Of a stretch of DNA of 64,000 nucleotides, positions 32,487-42,217 are shown in pieces. The stretch is from Stenogyne calaminthoides (lineage: Eukaryota > Streptophyta > Magnoliopsida > Lamiales > Lamiaceae), in assembly GCA_037126765.1 (NCBI GenBank), contig JBBCBC010000027.1, forward strand, positions 10,502,406-10,566,405, read 5' to 3'. The notes under the pieces were generated by a model that was given only the letters and a program-made list of their open reading frames with translations, was not told where the DNA came from and made no database searches. The translations under genes and the position numbers were made by a program. How positions within the stretch are numbered: position 1 is the stretch's first letter; every line of letters starts with the position of its first letter.

Positions 32487-33983
32487 GATGAACTGAAATA
32501 AACAATAATATGCATAAGCACAAATATATCACAAGGTTTGATCACATGCATCATATTAAAATCTCAAAAAAAATATGAACATGTATCAGCCAACGTCTCA
32601 AAACAGTTTAAATAAGCCACGGGGTGGGTCATTATTTAAACACATTCAAGCAGGTTACAAACAAGAACAGTTACAAACCTTTAATATCCAGATTAATAGT
32701 TGGCTCCCACTTGACCAATATAAAATTGACAGGGACTTCGGGGAAGTATATGCATATCAATTTTATACCTAAGAAATAACCATAATTAAATATAGGAATA
32801 TTATTTCGTATTGAACGAGCCTCGTGGGGAGGGTCATCGTCGCCACTAGTAATAATCCACAATCATCTACTTGGAATTCATTCATGTGAAAGCTAACTTT
32901 TGACCGTCCCGTGGGGGGAATTTCTCCAAAAGAATTCACAAATAAATAAATCATGGAGGTCAAAATTAATTCAATTTTATTATCCGGAATAAAATTATCA
33001 ATTAATTATTTAAACATACTTAGTAATTTTTGATTGTGTGATTTTTCATTGGGCAACTCTCATGCAAACACATTTAATCAAATTAAATAAAGCATAAGAT
33101 AGCACAATAATAAATCAAGCAAAGCAGAAAAATAAACATATTGGGCACAAATTATCCAATTGTCATGGTTTGATTTTTCTTGGCTTGATCTTGAAGAAAC
33201 GCCGTCTTGAATTTCTCCCACTCGATCGTCTCGAAAAATACTCCATCTCGAAACGCCACGCCAAGTAGCTCGCAGCCGGGATGCACGTCCGCGATCCGCC
33301 CAGCCTTCAGCCGAGCGATCGCGCCGCGTCGCCTGGCCGCAGCGCGCGATCGCCACGCCGGCCTCGGCGGGCTTCGGCAGTGAAGCGTGCCGTACATCAA
33401 GATCCGCGGCCAGGCGCCGCCTCCCTCTCACCGCGGAACTCCGGCGAATGCTCGTCCCCGCACGGCTTCGCCAAGGCTCGCCCGATCCGCTCGCGCCGCG
33501 GTGCCCACGTCTTTAAAGCGCCCGCCCGTCGCTTCTTGGCGGCTTGATCTCGCCTTCGGCCTCACCTCACCCTGCGCCCGTCGTGGTTGCGTGTAGTCCA
33601 AGCCGCGACGTGCCTCCTCCTGCACGTTTAAGCGACGCACGCCGCCACGCCCGATTACGATTTTATCCTTAATTCTTCGTCTCGCTCCGCTTTCGATCCG
33701 ACATTAATTTTTTACAAAAAATAAATAAACCTAGATCTAAACTAGTCTATTACATTGATCAAATCAAACAAATCCTAATCTACTCGTGGATTTTCTCACG
33801 AGGCAAAAACGAATTCGAACGAATCGAATTAAAAACCATAATTTATATGCATGCATAAATAAACACATTAAATTCCATGACAATTGGATACCGCAAAAGC
33901 AGATCTAGCAATTCTACTATCAAATTTTAAATTTAATGTCAGAGAATTAAATTACAATTTAAAATTCAAAGCCCGAAACCGTG
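32487..33983 (-). other. Copia A3 leader with variable GC-rich segment
   Basis: AT-rich edges match A2 and A1, and the middle (about 33230-33680) is GC- and CpG-rich. Near the gag side it shares CTACTTGGCGTGGC and GAGTGGGAGAAATTC with A2, and near the PBS side GGCGTGCGTCG, but the 400 bases between do not align with A2 by eye. Overlapping frames (33078-33431, 33152-33400, 33281-33547, 33428-33640) are compositional. Confidence 0.7.
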
Positions 33984-33995
33984 GCTTTGATACGA
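33984..33995 (-). other. Mutated primer binding site of Copia A3
   Basis: The minus strand reads TCGTATCAAAGC in place of TGGTATCAGAGC, two bases after the LTR end at 33998. Changes at positions 2 and 9 would weaken tRNA-Met pairing. Confidence 0.75.
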
Positions 33996-33997
33996 GT

Positions 33998-35175
33998 TGT
34001 TGGGGAATAAGTTGCCTGAGATCTATTAAACCGAATATTTAAATACAAATTTAATTCTTATAATTATTACTAGCATGAATTAATCATATATTAATTCAAA
34101 TAATAATTCAACAACATATCATGCATATAATTAATTCAATTAAATCCTACGGCAAGAGGATTTCTATGAGTTTACGTGAGCGTTACCTCTTGGGGCAAAT
34201 AATGGTCTGCAGGCTGATTAGACTAACCAAAAAAGAACTTCCCAAGTATTCCCTTAATCCTTTCATTATCCGGGTGGTAGGACACTTGCGAACAATTAAC
34301 AAAAGGAAAATAAATTATGTTGCACCACCTTTTTTATTGGATTTACTAATTTTTCGGCCATGGAATTAAAGACTTGGGAATGAAAAAGTCATCCCCTGCT
34401 TATAGAGCATAGGTGGTTGAAATTTTGGCCAAAAAAAAATAATGTGGGAAAATCTTTTCTTGATCTCCAAGAAATCTTGAATATATCTCATATATTCTTT
34501 TTTTTTTAATTATAATATTCCATAAAATCCCATCAATGATGCTTTGTTATGGATAATTTAATGTTAAAATTATAGGGCAAGAATCGAAGATTTGGATCTT
34601 CTTGAATTTATAAGATATTCTTGTATTTCAAAAATACATATCTTCCATAATATCTTTTTAAAGAAAATCTTTCTTTCCCTTAATTATCAAAATTTTCAAA
34701 AATTTCCCTTTGGATAACCAAACAATCCATTTCTTGAATTAATGAGATAATCTTGTATTCGAAGAATACATATCTCCATTCCATAACAAAATTCAAAAAA
34801 AATCTTTCTCCTTTTTATCCAAAGGTTGAGAAATTAATGAGGAAAAATAAGCAACAATATTTATTTTATTTTAAACACCCTTTTTTCGTTATTGGACTAT
34901 ATGTTTGGCTACTTAGGGGCCTTAAGGAGAATTAAGATTGGACCTTCCAATGGATCTTGAATTATCAATATTGAGCCACAATAGAATTCAAGCCCATTCA
35001 AATTTTTATTAATTAATCCCATTGGTCACATAAGATTTAATATTGAGAATTCATCTTAACCCGCTATTGTTCGATATGACTCCGGTTAGGTTATTTCCGT
35101 TTATTTACCAAATTATCTAGCCCATTAATTAATTTCCGGATGGATAAATAAACTTTCCATTAATTAATAGTTTTT
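33998..35175 (-). repeat. Partial 5' LTR of Copia A3 (minus), left arm of LTR palindrome
   Basis: The segment starts TGTTGGGGAATAAGTTGCC and follows 26700 onward for about 1.18 kb, then stops before the expected TGTTGGGATT start. It differs from 26700-27860 by many clustered small replacements that are not seen between other family copies. The junction with the plus-strand half lies within about 35165-35185. Frames 34121-34369 and 34753-34935 are LTR sequence. Confidence 0.8.
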
Positions 35176-36328
35176 ATCCTTAATGGAAAGCTATTTTAGC
35201 GGTTCAAATTAATTAATCCATCTAGATAATTCCCTTAAACATAAAATAATAACCTCCCAAGGAGCCATATTGAACAAAAGCGTGCTTATGGGTTAAGATT
35301 CTAGTGCAATATTAATTATGTAATCATTAATTACCAATAATATTGCTTGAATAAAATTATTGAATCAATATTGATAATTCAAGATCAATAAGGTCCAATC
35401 TTAATTACCAAAGGCCCCCTAAGTCCCAATATATAGTCCAATAACCTAAAAAGGTGTTTAAAATAAAATAAATATTGTTGCTTATTTTTTCAATTATTTT
35501 TGAAATTTATGGATAAAAGGGGAGAAAGATTTTCTTTGAATTTTGTTATGGAATGAAGATATGTATTCTTGGAATACAAGATAATCTCATTAAATTCAAG
35601 AAATCTCCCACTTGGTTATTCATGAAGCAAATTTTGAAAATTTTGAAATATAAAGGGCAAGAAAGATTTTCTTGATTTTCTTGAAAAAATATTATGGAAG
35701 ATATGTATTTCTTGAAATACAAGAATATCTCATAAATTCAAGAAGATCCAAATCTTGGAATCTTGACCTATATTTTTCGAAAATATCCATAACAAAGAGT
35801 AGGTGGGATTTTGTGGAATATTATAATTATGGGAAAAAGAATATAGGAGATATATTCAAGATTTCTTGGAGATCAAGAAAAGATTTTCCCACATTGTTTT
35901 TGCCCCAAAATTTTCGACCACCTCTACTCTATAAATAGGGGATGATTCTTTCATTTCCAAGTACAATTCCATGTGCTGGAAAAATTAGTAAATCCACAAA
36001 GGTGGTGCAACATAATTTATTTTCCTTTTTGTTAATTGTTCGCAAGCGTCCTACCACCGGATAGTCGAGCAAGGATTAAGGGAATACTTGGGAAGTTCTT
36101 CTGGTGTGTCTAATAAACAAAGCCATTGCCGTCCCAAGAGGTAAGTTCACGTAAACTCGTAGAAATTCCGCATGCGTAGGATTTACGTGAATTAATTATA
36201 TGCATGATTTGTTGTTGGATTATTATTTGAATTAATATAGGATTAATTCATGCTAGTAATAATTATAAGAATTAAATTTGTATTTAAATATTTATCCCGA
36301 ATAGATCCGTGCAACTTATTCCCCAACA
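35176..36328 (+). repeat. Partial 3' LTR of Copia A2 (plus), right arm of LTR palindrome
   Basis: From about 35450 on, the sequence is nearly identical to the right part of the 5' LTR (about 20305-21182). It ends CCCCAACA at 36328, followed by the CTAGT duplication. Bases 35176-35440 match the LTR less well, with clustered replacements near the palindrome centre. The frame 35672-35938 is the duplicate of LTR frame 20526-20792, not a gene. Confidence 0.88.
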
Positions 36329-36333
36329 CTAGT

Positions 36334-37357
36334 GGGGAGCAAAATATAAGGATAAGAAAATTCATTGGAAGAGTTGGGACTTTCTGACAAAGGCCAAAAA
36401 AGATGGTGGAATGGGCTTTAGAGACATGGTAAAATTTAACAAAGCTTTACTTGTGAAGCAAGTTTGGAGGATCATGACCAATCCTAATTCCCTATTTGGG
36501 CAAATCTTAAGGACATATAATTCAAACATTGTGACATCATGGATGCAACAATCGGTTCCAACCCTTCTTACATCTGGCGCTCCTTATGATGGAGTACAGA
36601 CACCCTTCGCCTAGGACTAATACGGAAGATCGAGGATGGTGAATCGACTCACGCTCGCAAGGATGCTTGGCAAAATATCCTTGATCGTCTCCTATGATAG
36701 TAATGTCCGCGTCAAGGAATTGATGTTGCCTACTAAAAGGTGGGATATACAAAAATTGGAGAATCTTTTTCTTCCTTTTGAGATCGAGTCAATCAGAAGG
36801 ACTCCAATTGCTAAAAGTCCCATAAAGGATGCACGTTATTGGAAATACGAGAAGAAAGATTGTTACATTGTCAAATTTGGCTATTGGAGAAGCGCAATGG
36901 AAAGTAATCCTCTTCAAGCTAATGATGGCTCGTCCTCCCCTTCTCTTATGCATTCGTGGTGGTCGAAGCTTAGAAAACTCAGAATCATGCCTAAGATTAA
37001 GATCTTCATTTGGAAAGCCTCTCTGGAAATTGTGTTGACGGAGGCTAATCTTCATTTACACCATGTTCCATGCAGTCCACGATGCTCTTTATGCGGGTTC
37101 TACTGTACGGATTCAAAACATGCACTTTTATTCTGTAAAGTGGTTAAAAATAATTGGAAATATTCGGAGTGGTGGCAATCGATCTCTAACTCCCAAGAGG
37201 GAACCATGACATAGATCCTCTTAAGGGTTGCCCAATACTTTTCACAGTCGAAATTTGAAGAATCTTGCATGCTTCTTTGGGGCATTTGGAAAGAAAGGTG
37301 CGAGGTTAAACACTGGAAAGTTCCTATCTACAGACCAGCCAAACTGAAGGTAGATTG
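36334..37357 (+). pseudogene. LINE ORF2 fragment 3: C-terminal region with zf-RVT domain
   Basis: The LINE resumes after the Copia composite: KIHWKSWDFLTKAKKDGGMG and FRDMVKFNKALLVKQVWRI follow naturally from fragment 2. Then frame 36636-37214 contains the plant-LINE zf-RVT region (SWWSKLRKLRIMPKIKIFIW, then CSLCGFYCTDSKHALLFC with Cys/His zinc ligands), and the end reads LLWGIWKERCE. It stops at 37357, where a family-B LTR begins, so the RNase H-like tail and poly(A) are absent. Frameshifts occur near 36560-36640 and at 37214. Confidence 0.88.
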
Positions 37358-38664
37358 TGTTAGTGTTAGTGTCCTAGAGACAGTCTATTGTAAGGACATA
37401 ATACTCGATGATATTCAGTTTTATTTAATATTATAGTTCACTTAATATTAATGTATGGCAATACACTTGTTTGAATATTATGTTTGATTGTTTGCATTTA
37501 TTCATACAAGTGTTCCCATGAGTCATTGTTGTCATTGAGGTTGTGAGAACTCAGATGACTTAAGCATGATTCTCAAATAGCCCCGATCAAGGATCATCAA
37601 GAATGGGATATTGATGATGCAATTGAGATTGATGTGCGATCTACATCATACTCTTAGAAAGTGTAGTAAGATCTCACTTACTACGAGATACTAGGTATCT
37701 CATGATGGATGCACAAATACCTTAGAGTGTATTAGTATACCCATCCGAGAAACCGTTATGTAAGTCCACAATATGTGTCTACGGGTGTCTCAGTTAGTGG
37801 GAGCGATGCGATACTCCTTTGACTTGAGGTCAATACGCACGACATGTGTGGAGTGATGAACTTTGACCATGACCGATGCTTGCACCCGTCTACGGGTAGA
37901 TATGGCTTGGATTGGGTTCATCACGAAGTGCATGTGCGTGGTAGTTGAGCTAAGAATAAGATTCATTCCTCAAAGTGGATTTAGAGAGAATACTCACCTT
38001 CTCATCATAATTGGATCAAAGTCATTGGCCAATGCACATCAACTTGGAATTTGTGGCCAAGTGTGACATAAGTGATCAATTAGTGATTAGAGATAAATTG
38101 ATTAAATTATTTGAATAGACACTTCATCATGTTCAAGACTTAATCGAGTATTCGCGAATGAAAGGAGGAAATCGTAATAGCCCATGTTTCAGTTACAGGT
38201 AGTTGAACATTTCCTCGCAACGTACATCATATATTGAGAATGTCTGATTTATTGTCTAGGGTTCAATTAAGACCGTTAGTTTGACTAATCACTTCGATAT
38301 ATGAGGGCCTACAGGTCACACAACAAGTAACGGTTGTTTACTAATTATAGTTGGTTGATTAAATATTATATTGGATATTAATATTTAATTTATGGAGAAT
38401 ATAATAATAATTATATTTAAAATTAATTATTATTACTATTTAATTAATTAGATTTAATTAAATAGCATTCCCAATAATAATATATGGAATATTATTATTA
38501 TAGGATTTAATATATATGGAATCAAATCCGTAGAGATTTGATATGCATGGAATTAAATCCGTAGAGATTTTATACGTGGGAAATAAATCTAAGAGATTTA
38601 TTTTATTAGGATTTTTTCTAATAAAGGTTAGCTTAAGATTTAAGCTGAACCTCTCCTATATATA
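37358..38664 (+). repeat. Copia family-B LTR fragment, plus strand
   Basis: It begins TGTTAGTGTTAGTGTCC, the start of the family-B LTR (reverse of 16992), and stays colinear for 1307 bases. It ends at CTCCTATATATA, where the intact LTR continues TTGGCTCTTGG. The break therefore falls exactly between A and T, next to a Helitron-like terminus. The upstream flank GATTG cannot be matched to a second copy inside the window. The frame 37863-38066 is LTR sequence. Confidence 0.88.
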
Positions 38665-38692
38665 CTAATATTGCGCCTGTGCTAACGCACTG
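38665..38692 (-). mobile_element. Probable Helitron 3' terminus
   Basis: On the minus strand the sequence reads CAGTGCGTTAGCACAGGCGC, then AATATTAG and host T. A 4-bp stem hairpin (GTGC-GTTA-GCAC) lies about 11 bases upstream of a TTAG end, close to the Helitron CTRR terminus with C changed to T. The flanking family-B LTR is broken at A|T without target duplication, as Helitrons insert. A PIF1-type helicase relic lies upstream on the same strand. The 5' TC end was not found. Confidence 0.6.
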
Positions 38693-38886
38693 TCATTATT
38701 TTTATCAAATATTTTAGATGTTAAAATATTATTTTGAATTAATATAAAATTTAAATTTTATATTAATATTTTGTTATAATATTTATATTCATTAATTAAG
38801 ATTTTAATATTTTTGAATTACATTTTATTTTATTCATAGAATTGTGATCTGTTATAGAAAATTCTTTGAAAAGAAAAATTAATATT
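38693..38886. other. AT-rich non-coding sequence
   Basis: Very AT-rich sequence with no frame or recognised motif. Its last nine bases (38878-38886) are the left copy of the 9-bp duplication of the adjacent MITE. Confidence 0.6.
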
Positions 38887-39485
38887 AGGATTAAAATTTT
38901 TGTAGACCAGTAACTTTATTTCGTTTCGAAATTGGTCCTGATTGTTTTGGCTTTATGAGTTCCTCCCTATATATATTTTTTTTTAAAAAAATTAGTCCTT
39001 TAATCTGCTACAGTAGGTCACCAAACATGTAATCATAAAATGTGTAACTTTTTTTTAATTTCGAAATGTCACCTAGACCTTTTTAGTCCTAATAATTTTG
39101 GATCGGAATTTTTATGCACATTTTTTTTTTAAGGAGGAAGAGTGATTTTTGTGTACTTTGGTTTATTTTTAAATTTTCCGGGTTAATTTAGACCCAGTAA
39201 ACCAACCAAATTTGCTTTGCCTTTAAATATTTATGTTGTCTTTAAATCCGACCCAATACTTGTTCCAAAATTATTAGAATTAAAAAAGTTCAGGTTATGC
39301 TTCGAAATTAAAGTAAAAAAAAATAATTACACATGTGACGTTTACCTATTTGGTGACCTGCCACAATAGAGAGGACCAATTTCAAATTTTTTGAAAAATT
39401 ACTAGACCCAAAATCAAAAAGTCAAAACAATCAGGATCAATTTTAAAACGATGCAAAGTTACTGAACTATAAAAATTTTAATCCC
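38887..39485. mobile_element. MULE-like MITE with long terminal inverted repeats
   Basis: A 599-bp foldback. The left end AGGATTAAAATTTTTGTAG and reverse-complemented right end GGGATTAAAATTTTTATAG pair for about 190-200 bases with mismatches, sharing CAGTAACTTT, CCTGATTGTTTTG and GGTCACCAAA. A perfect 9-bp duplication ATTAATATT (38878-38886, 39486-39494) flanks it; 9-bp duplications are typical of Mutator-type transposons. It has no coding capacity. Confidence 0.85.
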
Positions 39486-39514
39486 ATTAATATTCTTCAC
39501 TTTATAATTTTTGG

Positions 39515-40140
39515 ATTAATTTTAAAAAATATCACCACCCTTAATGTTTTTATCAATTACAACATATTATTTTTCTTTACAATTCGAGACACCACATTTT
39601 AAAGTTATGTTATTCAAAGAATTTTCAAATTTTCAGCAATAATTAAGTATCGTGGATACTGGAGTTGACATAAATGTCCACGTAGGATGTCAAAACTGAT
39701 TAATAAAATGATTTCTTTTTATTTAAAATTTAGTTTTAAGAAAAAAATATCTATTTTTTTTAAATATTCAAGAATTTGGTGTTGCGATACGGTGGACGGT
39801 TTAGTGTTCTTCTTTTAAGTTTTTGGGGAGAAATAATAAGTGCTTATTTCTTGTCAGGATGAGTTTTGGGGATTCATTCCTAAATTTTATAAACATTTTC
39901 TAGATATTGTTTTTGTTAAGAAAAACAAAGGAAAAAAATATTTTATTCATCAGTCGTGACATCTTACATGGACATCTATTTAGCAGCTCCAGAAATCACA
40001 TTATTTAATTATTGCCAGAAAATGGGCAAACGCTTCAAATTGCCAAATTTTAAAAAGGTGATATCTTGAATTGCAATGGAAAAAAAATATCGATTAATTT
40101 TAAAAATATATAATTTTGAAATATATTTTACTAAATTAAA
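39515..40140. mobile_element. Second, diverged foldback element
   Basis: Left sequence (39515-39740) and reverse-complemented right sequence (about 39920-40140) share blocks: TACAATTCGAGACACCACAT against TGCAATTCAAGATATCACCT; GCAATAATTAA in both; TGTCCACGTAGGATGTC against TGTCCATGTAAGATGTC. It is an old inverted-repeat element of about 0.6 kb with low arm identity. Exact ends and target duplication could not be set. Confidence 0.55.
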
Positions 40141-40336
40141 TTTAGAAAATTTACAACAAATAGCTCATATTAGCATATTGTTATAATATAAAAATTCACA
40201 AAAAATATATTAACATATATAAGATATCTAATATTTACATGTTAAAGAAATAATGAATATTGTAAAATCCTATATAAAAGGACTTTAACAAAAAATAAAA
40301 TGTCATGAAAAAGTTGTAACATTTTAATATTTATTA

Positions 40337-40620
40337 CTACGTTCGTTCCGGAAGACTTTTCGCTACCTTTATGGCACAAAAACTAAGAAAAATATATAAT
40401 GAGTGGAGTGTTGGAGGGTAATTTTGTAATTTTTTTTATGTATAACGTAAATAAAGTAGTTTTATTGAGTGTATGAATGGGTCCCAAAGTAATGACATTT
40501 TGTGTAAATATGTGAGTATTGTGAGGGTGAGGTTTAATGAGTTTCTTTTTATAGGATATGCAAAGTGTTGTGGGACGTCCCAATAAGAAAAATGTATAAA
40601 GTGTTCTGGGACGGAGGGAG
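40337..40620. mobile_element. Stowaway-type MITE (Tc1/mariner)
   Basis: A 284-bp element flanked by TA dinucleotides (40335-40336, 40621-40622). The right inverted repeat, reverse-complemented, starts CTCCCTCCGTCCCAGAAC, the classic Stowaway end; the left end CTACGTTCGTTCCGGAAGAC is a diverged match. It is non-coding; the frame 40383-40583 has no support. Confidence 0.88.
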
Positions 40621-40629
40621 TATTACAAA

Positions 40630-41497
40630 ATTACTAAAAACTTCATGAAAAATTATATTTTTCGTGATACTACAATCACGATTATCATCATGACAAAATA
40701 TGATCTTCAAAATCAAACCTAGAGGTTTATTATTCAGGAAAAAATTACATACAATTGTCCATGACTAAAAACGAACTTCTACAAAAAAAAAATCTACATG
40801 AGAAAATGATTGTCCTTGATTTTTATATATAGACATAACATATGAAATATCCAACCAAAACTATCTCCGTTGAAATTTTGAATGACAATCTATGACCAGA
40901 AGGAGTTAACGTAAACTTAGGTATCAAAGCTAATTATTCGGCATTACTTCCCGTTAGAACCTTAGCTTCAAGAATTATATCACTCATTCTCGTAATAACC
41001 AACCTATATATTAGGAAAAAAATATTTCATTACAAATTTTATGAAATAATACATATTCAACCTTTAAAAGATGAGGAAAAAATTAAAATATTAAAAAAAA
41101 ACAATATTAAAGTCCAAACCTGGTTCCATTGTACAAATCCGTTGAGTGATCAATATTTTTAAATAACATTATCGGTGTTTCAATTTTTAGATTCAGTTCA
41201 TGATTAAGAATACCCTAACACACTTTACACTATTCAAGAATTCAGGAGTATGCACATCAGAAATATGATCAACGTCTAAATCAGCATGACAATGACTATC
41301 AGAACTCAAATAAATATGTGATTCATTTTCATTAACCTGAATCATGTGATAGTTTATGGACCTAACAACATCCAATGTAGGATTAAGAATTGATCTGTTC
41401 TGCAAATAATCGTGATCGTCCATCATGTTCTTAAAATCGGGATAAATACTATCAGCAATAGGACCGATCTAAACATCACTACCTCTAAAAAGAGTAT
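40630..41497 (-). pseudogene. PIF1/Helitron helicase relic, C-terminal half
   Basis: Minus-strand reading from 41497: DYLQNRSILNPTLDVVRSIN and YLSSDSH, then HTPEFLNSVK (41193-41426), then after a frameshift NHELNLKIETPIMLFKNIDH and LYNGTRFGL. Degraded blocks follow: SDIILEAKVLTGS, PKFTLTPSGHRLSFKI and FSHGQLYV near 40760. These match the C-terminal superfamily-1 helicase motifs of plant PIF1-like/Helitron proteins (YLSSDS, EFLN, LYNGTR, SHGQLYVA). Many stops are present. It continues across the chromovirus at 47425. Confidence 0.82.
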
Positions 41498-42177
41498 TGT
41501 CGCATCTCTACAAATGCGACTCTACTTAGTTGAGAATAAATACCTATCGGGCCATCTATTTCTAGTTGGGCCGATATTCTATCTGGATCGTTTACTTTCG
41601 TCGTGGGCCGAATAATTATGGAAGCAGCCCAATTGCTCTTTCGTCGCTGACGCATCTCCTCCGTCCATTGTCTTCTCGATCGGACGGCTATTGTTGAGGA
41701 TCTTACTATCTGACAGATGCAACAGTATTGCGGGAGTGGCACAGTATATGGAGGAATAATCACGTCGAAGAAGGTGTCGTTGAGTGAGGTATTCCTCTAA
41801 ACTTTAGCTATCATCGTTTATCCCTTCCGAAATCCTCATTAAACCTTACTAGTTTTGCAGATATGTGTGAATTCTTCCATATTATGAGTGTACCCTGTGA
41901 GAGATCATTTAAGGAGTGTTACATGTGAGTGAATTACCCAAACATCATCAAAATATATCCTGAAATTCCCCATTTACTGATCGTCTTCCTTATTTCCAGG
42001 TATTCGAGGAGGTGTTCATCGTGAATCTTATATCTAAGGCTTCCACTGTTCTTTTATTTGTTTAATTTCTTAGCTTATGTCGTCAAATGTGTGTTAGACT
42101 TTGGTAATTGAGTAGCTTGAATCATATTTTCTATTATTTTGCAAAATTATTGAGAATTTGTGGATCGGGATATTACA
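41498..42177 (+). repeat. 5' LTR of the chromovirus
   Basis: A 680-bp LTR from TGTCGCATCTCTAC to GGGATATTACA, with the same length and ends as 46740-47419. The minus-strand frame 41485-41763 is an LTR frame duplicated at 46475-47005 and not a gene. Confidence 0.95.
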
Positions 42178-42179
42178 AG

Positions 42180-42192
42180 TGGTATCACAGAG
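42180..42192 (+). other. Primer binding site of the chromovirus
   Basis: TGGTATCACAGAG lies two bases downstream of the 5' LTR. It resembles the initiator tRNA-Met complement TGGTATCAGAGC with a two-base difference (CA insertion). Confidence 0.8.
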
Positions 42193-42217
42193 TCAAACCG
42201 TTGCTCGCTCTTGTGCA

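Larger units (their letters stand above)
19344..36328 (+). mobile_element. Composite of two family-A Copia elements in inverted orientation
   Basis: The outer ends are plus-strand family-A LTR ends (TGTTGGGATTATAC… at 19344, …CCCCAACA at 36328), with a perfect 5-bp duplication CTAGT (19339-19343, 36329-36333) in LINE ORF2. Inside are A2 LTR and interior (+, 19344-26699), a complete minus-strand LTR (26700-28537), A3 interior (-, 28538-33997), a minus LTR part (33998 to about 35175) and a plus LTR part (about 35176-36328). The simplest history is that A3 inserted just upstream of the A2 PPT, followed by a deletion fusing the A3 5' LTR to the A2 3' LTR. Confidence 0.82.

Noticed and set aside
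33078..33640. Overlapping frames in the GC-rich leader of A3
   Set aside because: Same reasoning: composition-driven, four mutually overlapping frames, no domain.
37358..38664. Family-B LTR fragment as an intact solo LTR
   Set aside because: Its 3' end is missing; it stops mid-LTR at an A|T junction beside the Helitron-like end.
41485..41763. Minus-strand frame repeated at 46475-47005
   Set aside because: Shadow in the chromovirus LTR pair; conserved only because the LTRs are direct repeats.
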